From Synechocystis sp. PCC 7509 (lineage in GTDB: Bacteria > Cyanobacteriota > Cyanobacteriia > Cyanobacteriales > Chroococcidiopsidaceae), in contig NZ_ALVU02000001.1 of assembly GCF_000332075.2 (NCBI RefSeq), positions 2,616,324-2,680,323 on the forward strand: 64,000 nt of DNA. The letters run 5' to 3'. Positions 54,899 through 62,774 of the stretch are shown piece after piece. The position numbers were made by a program, and so were the translations under genes. The notes beneath the pieces were generated by a model. That model did not search any database. It saw only the letters and a program-made list of their open reading frames with translations, and was not told the origin of the DNA. How positions within the stretch are numbered: position 1 is the stretch's first letter; every line of letters begins with the position of its first letter.

Positions 54899-57430
54899 AT
54901 GACAGCTCTAGATTCATTGGTATGGCTACAAGAACGTACAGCTTTAGGCATTCTCTCGCCAACGTTACTAGAAGCGATTTCCGCCGTTATTGAAGAACAA
55001 ACTATTCCCGCAAATACGCGCCTGATTGCAGAAGATACTAATCCTGTTGCATTATATATTCTCATTCAAGGACAGCTAGAAAGCGATCGCATTAACAAAA
55101 CAAATCCCACTGCGCCCTATGGTTTTTTGCCGGGAGCAGTAATTAACCTACAAGAACTACTTTTAGAGCAACTAGCACCGCAGACTGTAACTGCTTTAAG
55201 CGAATGTCATTTATGGGCTATACCCGCCGCCACCTTTGGGCAATTAGTCGCTCAGTATCCAGAAATTTCTCAAGCTTTTTCCCGCCAACTTGCTCAAGAA
55301 TTAGCTCAATTAACTACAGCTTTTACTTACGAACAAGAGCGCACCGTTGCTTTACGCCCTTATGTTGTAACCAAGGCGCAACGGGGAATTGTGGGGACAA
55401 GTCGCTACGCGGTGCGTTTGCGTCAAGAAATTAGAATTGCGGCAGGCGATCGCAAATCAGTATTAATATTTGGAGAACCAGGCTTAGAAAAAGATAACAT
55501 CGCCGCCCTAATTCATTTTGGTTCACCCCAACGACGAGAACCAATTATTAAAGTAAATTGCGGTATTTTACAAACTAGCGGCGCAGACTTGTTTGGACGC
55601 GCTAACGGTAAGCCGGGATTGCTGGAATGGCTGGGAAATGGCACTTTAATTCTTAATAATATTCAAGAATTACCTCGCGAATTAGTCCCAATCTTAGCTC
55701 AGTTGCTAAGAACTAACACTTATACCCCCGTTAGTCGTAATGATGAAACTGTTGAAGCGCAGACTTCTAAAGCCCGTATTTTGATTGTTTCAGAAACCAC
55801 TCAGCCAACAATTGAACGCTGTATTGGTCACAATATCAAAGTTCCACCTTTGCGGGTGCGAAAAACTGATATTAAAGCTCAGGTAGATTACTATATCAGC
55901 CTTTACTGTCAAGCTAGAAGCTTGCCTAAACCTAAAGTTGTTCCCGAAGCTATCCGAAGATTGCAGGCTTACGACTTTCCGGGAAACTTGAAAGAGTTGA
56001 AAAGCTTGGTAGAAAGGGCAATTGTTCAAGCTGGAGGCGCACCAGTATTAACCGAAGAAATATTTTGGGCGGCGGAAACAAAGAAAAAGCGTTTTCGAGT
56101 CAATTTGTTGAATCTGTACCCCCAATTGCGGCGGTTTCTGCGTAGCGATTGGTGGCCCGACAAGATTAATTATGGTTTTACTTTAACTGTCTTTGCGATC
56201 GTTGTGGGAATGTTGTTTATTGGCCCGCAACATCGTAGCGAAAATGTAGCCCTAAATCTATTTTGGGCTTGGTGGTGGCCGTTAATACTACTCGGATTTC
56301 CCTTTGTCGGGCGGTTGTGGTGTTCTATTTGTCCCTTTATGATTTACGGAGAAGTTACGCAAAAGCTCTCTTTGTGGCTTGTCCCCAGACAATTAAAACG
56401 CTGGCCCAGAGAACAAGCAGAAAAGTGGGGAGGTTGGTTTTTATTTGGTTTATTCGTCCTAATTTTCTTGTGGGAAGAACTCTGGAATTTAGAAGATACG
56501 GCTTATTTATCAGCTTGTTTGCTACTACTCATCACCGCCGGAGCAATGATTTTTTCTGCCATTTTTGAACGTAGGTTTTGGTGTCGCTATCTTTGTCCGA
56601 TTGGGGGAATGAATGGCTTATTCGCCAAGCTATCAATGACGGAATTACGGGCGCAGCAAGGTACTTGTTCGGCGGAATGCACTACTTATCAATGCTACAA
56701 AGGCGGCCCGCAAAAAGGTGAAGGAATGGAAACTAATGGGTGTCCTTTATATTCGCATCCCGCCCAACTAGAAGATAATAAAGATTGCGTACTCTGCATG
56801 ACTTGTCTAAAAGCTTGTCCCCACCGCTCGGTAGAATTTAACTTGCGTCCCCCAGGGATTGAATTATGGACAACTCACACACCTCATTTCTACGAAGTTG
56901 CTCTATTATTTCTGCTATTAAGTGGTGTATTTCTGCATCGCTTACCGGAAATTCAAGCAATGGGTTTAGAAAGTATAGATATAAAGCCGTTTCTCCCTCA
57001 TTTGGTCGCATCTATCTTAGCGTTAACAATTCCGGTAATTATTCCTATAGCTGCTTACGGTTTGATTTTATTAGTTTACAAACTCCAAAATACTAAACCG
57101 CGCAGTTTTGTAGAGTTAGCCTATGGTTACTTACCTTTGGTACTGGGAGCAAATTTAGCTCACTATCTACGTTTGGGATTAGGGGAAGCTGGGCGAATAA
57201 TACCAGTAACTTTAGCAACTTTTGGTTATAGCAATTCTACAATGCCCGTTTTAGTCGCGCATCCAGCCGTTACAGCATTTTTGCAAGGCGTGACGCTGAT
57301 TGGTTCAGTTTTATTGACAATCCTCTTAACTCAAAAAATTGCTCGTCAACCATTGCGATCGCTCTTTCCCCAACATCTTGCTACTATTTTTTTAGGTGTT
57401 AGCTTGTGGATAATTATTGTTGGTAGGTAG
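54899..57430 (+). CDS. Fusion: CRP-like domain, degenerate sigma-54-activator AAA+, 4Fe-4S membrane module
   Basis: An 843-residue single chain. Residues about 1-140 read as a cyclic-nucleotide-binding-like domain (NPVALYILIQGQLESDR). Residues about 160-400 resemble a bacterial enhancer-binding AAA+ domain, but Walker A is GEPGLEKDN, Walker B has Asn-Asn (LILNNIQELP) in place of Asp-Glu, and the GAFTGA loop is missing, so it is probably not an ATPase or sigma-54 activator. Residues 421-843 hold about eight membrane segments with Cys clusters: CSICP (475-479), CRYLCP (562-567), CSAEC (590-594) and the ferredoxin-like CVLCMTCLKACP (630-641), recalling NapH/NosR/RdxA-type electron carriers. A redox sensor or electron-transfer regulator is inferred. 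It stands alone. Confidence 0.85.
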   Translation: MTALDSLVWLQERTALGILSPTLLEAISAVIEEQTIPANTRLIAEDTNPVALYILIQGQLESDRINKTNPTAPYGFLPGAVINLQELLLEQLAPQTVTALSECHLWAIPAATFGQLVAQYPEISQAFSRQLAQELAQLTTAFTYEQERTVALRPYVVTKAQRGIVGTSRYAVRLRQEIRIAAGDRKSVLIFGEPGLEKDNIAALIHFGSPQRREPIIKVNCGILQTSGADLFGRANGKPGLLEWLGNGTLILNNIQELPRELVPILAQLLRTNTYTPVSRNDETVEAQTSKARILIVSETTQPTIERCIGHNIKVPPLRVRKTDIKAQVDYYISLYCQARSLPKPKVVPEAIRRLQAYDFPGNLKELKSLVERAIVQAGGAPVLTEEIFWAAETKKKRFRVNLLNLYPQLRRFLRSDWWPDKINYGFTLTVFAIVVGMLFIGPQHRSENVALNLFWAWWWPLILLGFPFVGRLWCSICPFMIYGEVTQKLSLWLVPRQLKRWPREQAEKWGGWFLFGLFVLIFLWEELWNLEDTAYLSACLLLLITAGAMIFSAIFERRFWCRYLCPIGGMNGLFAKLSMTELRAQQGTCSAECTTYQCYKGGPQKGEGMETNGCPLYSHPAQLEDNKDCVLCMTCLKACPHRSVEFNLRPPGIELWTTHTPHFYEVALLFLLLSGVFLHRLPEIQAMGLESIDIKPFLPHLVASILALTIPVIIPIAAYGLILLVYKLQNTKPRSFVELAYGYLPLVLGANLAHYLRLGLGEAGRIIPVTLATFGYSNSTMPVLVAHPAVTAFLQGVTLIGSVLLTILLTQKIARQPLRSLFPQHLATIFLGVSLWIIIVGR

Positions 57431-57531
57431 GATATGCGATCGCACTTTTGACTTACTCTTGAATACTGAAGTACAGGCATGGCTTGAATGATAACTATTT
57501 TTGAGCGCAACCTTTCGTTGTTGAAAATAAG

Positions 57532-57822
57532 TTATAGTGCGATTAAAATTCCGAATAAACGAGCGATCGCAGTAATTAAAGTTTGAGTTTGTGCCGCCTG
57601 CTGAATTTCTTGACGAATTTTTTCCATCTCCTGAACATCTTCGTCAGTACAAATAACCTCATCTTCAAGCAGTTTAAGACGTGCCATTGAGTAAGCACTG
57701 AAGGCTTTATCGCGCGGCTGTCTTAATTCTTGTTTTCCATTAATATCAGCTTGTCTATACTTAACACCAATGATAAAAACAGCTTTAGTAGCTTCGTCTA
57801 AAAAGATGTCATTGTTATCCAT
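57532..57822 (-). CDS. Small unknown protein
   Basis: A 96-residue protein with a helical, charged middle (LKLLEDEVICTDEDVQEMEK) and a hydrophobic C-terminal tail (TLITAIARLFGILIAL) that could be a membrane anchor. No family was recognised. It lies 33 bases downstream of the lipoprotein gene on the same strand, so it is probably the last gene of that transcript. The start ATG 57822 is unambiguous. Confidence 0.55.
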   Translation of the reverse strand: MDNNDIFLDEATKAVFIIGVKYRQADINGKQELRQPRDKAFSAYSMARLKLLEDEVICTDEDVQEMEKIRQEIQQAAQTQTLITAIARLFGILIAL

Positions 57823-57855
57823 GATTTAGATACTCTTTAGTTAATCTTGGTCGAT

Positions 57856-58998
57856 TTATGGAACTAGCTCTTGTTTTCTTGTCTGGTGCTGCGGCGAAAT
57901 ATAATAATGATTTGATGCCTCAACACCTAAATTTTTATTAACAACTATTCCTCTACTCAGCAACCTTAACTCGTTGGCTACAAGAATGCGATCGTTAATC
58001 TGCAACCAGCTACTACTTTGAACCCTTCTATTAGCACTGGGTTGAGAATCTAAAACTGGTGGATTGCGATTTGCTACTGCATTATTAACTTCTGCAAGTG
58101 CCGTATCAGCAGCTTTACTCCAGATTGGGTCGTTTTTAATCTCAGCGAAAACATTTGTAGCTCTCGTTTTGAGTGCAGCATAATCCTGTCCAGTAATAGC
58201 AGCAGTAGTATCTAAAACTCTGGCAATAATTGAATTGAGATCGTCAAGATTTATCTTGTTATAACGTTCAATCAGTTGTGTAAGCTCTTTGCCGAGAATG
58301 GCTGCTTTCAAGCACTGGGCTAATGTAGTTTCGCGTAGCTTTTGTTCATCTACGGCAATTTGCTGCCATTGGTCGTAAAGTTCGCCTGCCTTATCTTTTA
58401 ATAGTTGTAGGTTCTCATCAGGTTCGCCCTCATTTCTTTTTTGTTGATATTGCTTGCGTAGCGTGTCTATATCAGCAATGACAACGATTCTGTCTTGGAG
58501 TAGTATCGGTGGATGTTTATCAATAACAGTTGCAAAAGCTGCCATTTGCAACGTTAAGATTCTGGCGTGTTCGGCTGATTTTTTCACTGCGTCAGTAGCA
58601 AGAAGACTACCATTTTCTACTTCATCATAAATCGCTGCCAAAGTTGTATACTGAGTGTTCATTTTATTAATGAACGCTTGCCATGCTACTTGTGCTTGTG
58701 GATCTATCTGAGGTTTATCTGGATCGATTAAAAAGTCTAAGTCTTGAGGCAAAAAGATTTCTTTCTTAGATGTCAAAATATTATCAATTGCATTATTTCG
58801 TAGCTCTGTTTGAGACAGAGGTGGTGATGCTATTTCCCTCTGGTGCATTTGTTCAATTGCTTGGATAGCCGCGAGAGATTCAACTTTAAATTGGATAGCG
58901 GCTAAACGTAAGGCTCTTGCTTTTTCTGGAGTGCAGCCGCTAATAAAAATGCTTGCTATAAGGAAGATAAAAGTTAGTTGTGGGCGTAAATATTTCAT
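57856..58998 (-). CDS. Unknown lipoprotein
   Basis: A 380-residue protein with a lipoprotein signal: a basic-hydrophobic start ending in FISGC, with the lipidated Cys at about residue 22. The mature part is mostly alpha-helical and charged (IQFKVESLAAIQAIEQMH, then DIDTLRKQYQQKRNEGEPDE), suggesting a helical-bundle periplasmic protein. No catalytic motif or family was recognised. It is flanked by genes on the same strand with gaps of 33 and about 100 bases. It may act with the other envelope proteins of this block. Confidence 0.65.
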   Translation of the reverse strand: MKYLRPQLTFIFLIASIFISGCTPEKARALRLAAIQFKVESLAAIQAIEQMHQREIASPPLSQTELRNNAIDNILTSKKEIFLPQDLDFLIDPDKPQIDPQAQVAWQAFINKMNTQYTTLAAIYDEVENGSLLATDAVKKSAEHARILTLQMAAFATVIDKHPPILLQDRIVVIADIDTLRKQYQQKRNEGEPDENLQLLKDKAGELYDQWQQIAVDEQKLRETTLAQCLKAAILGKELTQLIERYNKINLDDLNSIIARVLDTTAAITGQDYAALKTRATNVFAEIKNDPIWSKAADTALAEVNNAVANRNPPVLDSQPSANRRVQSSSWLQINDRILVANELRLLSRGIVVNKNLGVEASNHYYISPQHQTRKQELVP

Positions 58999-59098
58999 GC
59001 AATTAAGACATTATTGGAGATGGTTAAAAATTTTAGACTTCTGATTTAAACTATACTGTAATTTAGAGAATAGTTAAACAAGATAGGTCAGTTATTAG

Positions 59099-60055
59099 CT
59101 AAAGTTTTAATAAATTATTTTGAGTTAAATTCTGATTGCTACAATACTTTTCTGTTGGCGTTATTGAGTCTATTTCAACCTCTACTTGCTTCTTTTGATT
59201 AGTTTTTTTAATTACGAACTCACTTGCTCCAATATGTGGTTTTTGAGAGTTACCCCAGTCATAGGTATAACCCAAACCTGTCCAAGGATAACTCCGATCA
59301 CGATTGCTACGATCTATTAATCCAGGATAATTTTTTAGAGTATTTGTAGGTAACACACTACAACTAAAGTCATGTATTTCTTCATCTACACAAGGTCTAA
59401 ATAAATCATCTTCTTTTACCCACATTTCAACAAAGTGTGTTTTGACATTTTCTAATCTTAAGCCCAAATATTGTTGCAAACGCAGAGGCAGCATGATGTA
59501 GCCAGGAATATCAACGGCTAGACCTTTACAGCTATGACAAAACTCTTGTACTTGAGGCACTGCTGTTACCCAAACATAATTGCTGAAAGAGTATTTCTTT
59601 CCCTTTTGATTACTAAGTTCAGATACTTTGTTTTTATCTACATATAGCCATGTAACCATGAGAAATTCTATTTTTCCATCCTTAATTCTCGTTTTTCTAA
59701 TTTTACTTTGTTGGTTTGTTGACAATGCCCATAAATTACTCGATATTTCATCAGTGGTTGGGTTTTCAGCGTCTTTAATAGCTCGATCTAGCAACTTTTT
59801 AAGTTCTTGTCTAAGTTTGGGATCATTTTTTTCTAGATAAGCATCAACCTCCACCGGAAACTCTAAGTTACTTGTTTGAGAACTTTGTTTGCTCTGAATT
59901 TGACTCTCCGCAACTATCACGCTTGCAAAAAATCCCCCAATCAACAATGTTACTAATTTTAAAGATGACTTAACCTTTGATTTTTTATTAGTAAAACATT
60001 CATTATCAATTTTTATTATTTTAAAGATTTTTTCAGCAAGATTCAGCTTGACCAT
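59099..60055 (-). CDS. Unknown exported or membrane-anchored protein
   Basis: A 318-residue protein with one hydrophobic segment near residues 32-48 (LKLVTLLIGGFFASVIV), probably an uncleaved anchor or late signal. The remainder is soluble, with a CHSC pair (VQEFCHSCKGLAVDIPGYI) and two further cysteines in DLFRPCVDEEIHDFSC, so disulfides or metal binding are possible. GLGYTYDWGNSQKPHIGASE is a striking conserved-looking stretch. No family was recognised. It ends 99 bases before the lipoprotein and begins 6 bases after the 3D-domain gene, so it is probably co-transcribed. Confidence 0.6.
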   Translation of the reverse strand: MVKLNLAEKIFKIIKIDNECFTNKKSKVKSSLKLVTLLIGGFFASVIVAESQIQSKQSSQTSNLEFPVEVDAYLEKNDPKLRQELKKLLDRAIKDAENPTTDEISSNLWALSTNQQSKIRKTRIKDGKIEFLMVTWLYVDKNKVSELSNQKGKKYSFSNYVWVTAVPQVQEFCHSCKGLAVDIPGYIMLPLRLQQYLGLRLENVKTHFVEMWVKEDDLFRPCVDEEIHDFSCSVLPTNTLKNYPGLIDRSNRDRSYPWTGLGYTYDWGNSQKPHIGASEFVIKKTNQKKQVEVEIDSITPTEKYCSNQNLTQNNLLKL

Positions 60056-60061
60056 TGTTAT

Positions 60062-61207
60062 TTACTGATGTAGGACTTTTAGAGCCTGTGAAATTTGTGA
60101 TTTTTCAATCAGAAAAGCAGTAAATGTACCAGTTGCTTTACTTTTAATAAAAGCAAACGGGTTTTGTTGAGAAATTCCAATAAAAACGTCGATGTGATTA
60201 TTTTTAATGGCTCCTCCTACATCACCAGCAAAAAAGTAACCATCATGTACTACTTTCTCACCCGAAGGTAAAGTTACTTGTTTTCCTCTTGCCTCAGGAA
60301 TATAAATAATAGAACCGATAGGAAATACTGTTCTATCAACAGCAATAGTTCGGTAAGGTACGAGAATCAATCCGTCAGTTCCTTCACCATAAGCTCCTTT
60401 AGAAAGCTTAAATCGCGATCTATTAGTACCTTGAATTACTGCTGAAGATAAGCTACTAAAAAATGGAGCGCAATCAACTTGCGCTGTGGAACCTCTACCT
60501 GCAAAATTGTATGTTTTTGGTACGTTACTATTATCTAAAACCTGAATTGTTCCCTCTACTGCTGCATCACACCAATCGCGCTTAGAAAGTATTGCTCCTA
60601 AACGATTACCTGATATATCTAATAGAGGAATGCCACCAGGTGTCTCTTTAACTCTAGGTGCGTTGTAATGTGTTGACCAAAGGATGAGAGTTTTAACACG
60701 CTCTGCATTTGTGGGTTCAGGAAAGTTAAAGGTAGCGTTTGCTGCTGAGGAGGGTAAAATGTTTCTGCTAAAACGCATAGTTTTACAGATAACACCTCCT
60801 CCAGCGTTCCGACATTTTTCGACGTTCGCCTCTATAAAAGGTCCATAAACATTTGCATTATCGACGCACTCACCAATACCAGAATCAAGTTTTGCACCAG
60901 GAGGACAGGTACTTGTTCCCCGTAGTCTCCGAGCAAAGTTAACTTCCCATCGCGTTCCTTCACAGGGAGAACCGCCTCCAAATTGTTTGCACTTGGCTAT
61001 CATTTCATTTGTAAATGGTCCTAGTGCTTCTGTTTCGCTAACGCAAAGACGATGAGCTTTGTCGTATTCAAATTCACTTGGGCAAAAACGGTTTTCAGTA
61101 GCTTGGGCAAAAATAGTTTTTTGGTTGGCTGTATTAGCAATAGAAGTGTTGGGTGAAATATTAATTAATGAAGCTGAAATAACTATGGGAAAAAAATTTT
61201 TAATCAT
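60062..61207 (-). CDS. Secreted protein with Cys-rich repeats and a C-terminal 3D-like domain
   Basis: Using ATG 61207, a 381-residue protein with a signal peptide (FFPIVISASLINISPN). Two similar Cys-rich modules follow (FCPSEFEYDKAHRLC to GGGSPC, and TCPPGAKLDSGIGEC to GGGVIC), each of about 55 residues with four cysteines and a shared GPF motif. The C-terminal part (about 215-370) resembles the 3D/double-psi beta-barrel domain of MltA-type and resuscitation-factor proteins: FAGRGSTAQVDCAPF, VPYRTIAVDRTVFPIGSIIY and FAGDVGGAIKNNHIDVFIG, with the paired Asp. A cell-wall-associated hydrolase-like role is inferred. Farther upstream starts exist at 61255 and 61345, but would overlap the preceding gene and delay the signal. 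Confidence 0.72.
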   Translation of the reverse strand: MIKNFFPIVISASLINISPNTSIANTANQKTIFAQATENRFCPSEFEYDKAHRLCVSETEALGPFTNEMIAKCKQFGGGSPCEGTRWEVNFARRLRGTSTCPPGAKLDSGIGECVDNANVYGPFIEANVEKCRNAGGGVICKTMRFSRNILPSSAANATFNFPEPTNAERVKTLILWSTHYNAPRVKETPGGIPLLDISGNRLGAILSKRDWCDAAVEGTIQVLDNSNVPKTYNFAGRGSTAQVDCAPFFSSLSSAVIQGTNRSRFKLSKGAYGEGTDGLILVPYRTIAVDRTVFPIGSIIYIPEARGKQVTLPSGEKVVHDGYFFAGDVGGAIKNNHIDVFIGISQQNPFAFIKSKATGTFTAFLIEKSQISQALKVLHQ

Positions 61208-61229
61208 TTTATTTAAGTTATTATGCTTT

Positions 61230-62288
61230 TTATTTAGAAGAATCTGACGTTTCATTAGAAGCTGTGGGCTTTTTGCCTGCGTAACGAACGTTGATAAACT
61301 TGTTAAGTAAATCGAACCAGAAGGATGCACCCATAGAAATAGCAAGACCAGTCAACAACAAACCAATAATTTTCTTGAAAACAATTTGAGGCTCTTTATT
61401 GAATTGTGGGAAAGAATTCCAACCAATAGGTAAAGAAAGCTTTGAAAGCTCATTTTTATTAACTTTACTATTAATACAATCTAAGTAATTATCAGGCTTT
61501 TCCTTTTCACAGATTTGAACTGTCTGATTCGCATACTGGCTTATTCCAGCACTTAAAACAGCATCTTTCGACAACATACTAAAAATACGTAGTGTGTCAG
61601 CATTAGCGCCAGCAGCAATCAAGCAACCAAGGACAATAGCAAATCCTTTTGCATTACGCTTGTATACACCTGAAGCACGTTCCATTGATTGGTCAAACCA
61701 GGTTTCAATTTCACGCTCGAATTGGTAAATTTGTTCATCTATATTTTGAGTTTTTCTTTGCGCTCGTTTTGCAAAGATAGTTAGATTTTTTTTTAAGTTG
61801 ATAGATAAATCTGAGAGTTTAATTTTTTCTACAATCTCAACTATATCTTTCTTGAACTGGTCATTTTTTCTAAATTCTTGTAGCACTTTATCAAGTTCTA
61901 ATTCTTCTAATAAAGCAGATGTAAATGTCTCTGAAGGAATATATGACGGTCCACTTTTAGAACTGCGGATAAACATTCTTAATGTTGTTTGATTCAGAGA
62001 TTGGATTAGAGAATTTTGATAGAGTTTATTAGCAAGTGTTATTGCATTTTTAACATCAGCTTCCTTAGTTTTAGTTTCGATAGTAGGAAGTTGACCTAAT
62101 TCTTCTGGATTAGTAGGTTGTTTTTGAACTACACCACCCAAAAGAATCTCGATCGCTTCTTTTAAGTTTTTAGCTCTCCACTGTAAAAACGCAGCAATTA
62201 TTTCCTGAATTTCTGATGCTAGTAAGCTGAGAATTAAGTAGATAAAAATTAAAGCGATCGCAATATCTAAAATAGCAGGTAAATCCAT
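61230..62288 (-). CDS. Unknown membrane protein
   Basis: A 352-residue protein with an N-terminal membrane segment (ILDIAIALIFIYLILSLLAS, about 6-26), a long helical cytoplasmic-looking region (about 30-205), a second membrane segment (GFAIVLGCLIAAGANADTL) and a C-terminal one (IIGLLLTGLAISMGASFWF). A short extracytoplasmic loop has a Cys pair (QICEKEKPDNYLDC). Proteins of this shape occur in many bacteria, but I recall no function. It is 23 bases upstream of the 3D-domain gene and about 100 bases downstream of the small I9-like gene, all on the minus strand. Confidence 0.65.
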   Translation of the reverse strand: MDLPAILDIAIALIFIYLILSLLASEIQEIIAAFLQWRAKNLKEAIEILLGGVVQKQPTNPEELGQLPTIETKTKEADVKNAITLANKLYQNSLIQSLNQTTLRMFIRSSKSGPSYIPSETFTSALLEELELDKVLQEFRKNDQFKKDIVEIVEKIKLSDLSINLKKNLTIFAKRAQRKTQNIDEQIYQFEREIETWFDQSMERASGVYKRNAKGFAIVLGCLIAAGANADTLRIFSMLSKDAVLSAGISQYANQTVQICEKEKPDNYLDCINSKVNKNELSKLSLPIGWNSFPQFNKEPQIVFKKIIGLLLTGLAISMGASFWFDLLNKFINVRYAGKKPTASNETSDSSK

Positions 62289-62385
62289 TATTATTTTTTG
62301 TGTGATAATTGAGCAAATTAAGGAAAATATATAATTTTGTGTTTCATTTGTTCCACATAATTCAGTGTTTTTATGGTTTTAGCTA

Positions 62386-62619
62386 TCACTGAATATCTAT
62401 TTCTGGAATTTGAAACTCAGTGGCTAATTCGACATGAGCAACGCCATTAATTTGCTCGAGCGTTGTAACTTTTGTGGAATCAACAGAACCTGTAATAACT
62501 CCTACTGTGGGCATGAAATTATCAACATTCATACCTGCATTCGTTAACTTTTCAACTATTTCTAAAATTTGGCTTAAGTGTTCATCGTTAACTGAAATTA
62601 TTATCTGTATATCGGGCAT
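62386..62619 (-). CDS. Small protein resembling an I9-type protease inhibitor/propeptide
   Basis: A 77-residue protein (ATG 62619) predicted to alternate strands and helices: IQIIISVNDEHLSQILEIVE, then MPTVGVITGSVDSTKVTTLE, then INGVAHVELATEFQIPEIDI. The VGVITGSVD and INGVAHVE segments are like the ferredoxin-like fold of subtilisin propeptides (inhibitor I9). It is encoded about 155 bases downstream of an S8 protease gene on the same strand, which suggests a regulator of that protease. This is inference from fold-like sequence and context. Confidence 0.6.
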   Translation of the reverse strand: MPDIQIIISVNDEHLSQILEIVEKLTNAGMNVDNFMPTVGVITGSVDSTKVTTLEQINGVAHVELATEFQIPEIDIQ

Positions 62620-62774
62620 AATTTTCTTACTAATTTGGGAGATGTACAAAAGATAACCCTAGAAAAGCAAGAAATTGTAAGATTGTTCATAAGTCAATTA
62701 GATTATGCAAAATCTGCCATTACTGCTATTTTAGGGCTACCTTAATAAATACAAGAGAGCGCAACTAACAAAAT

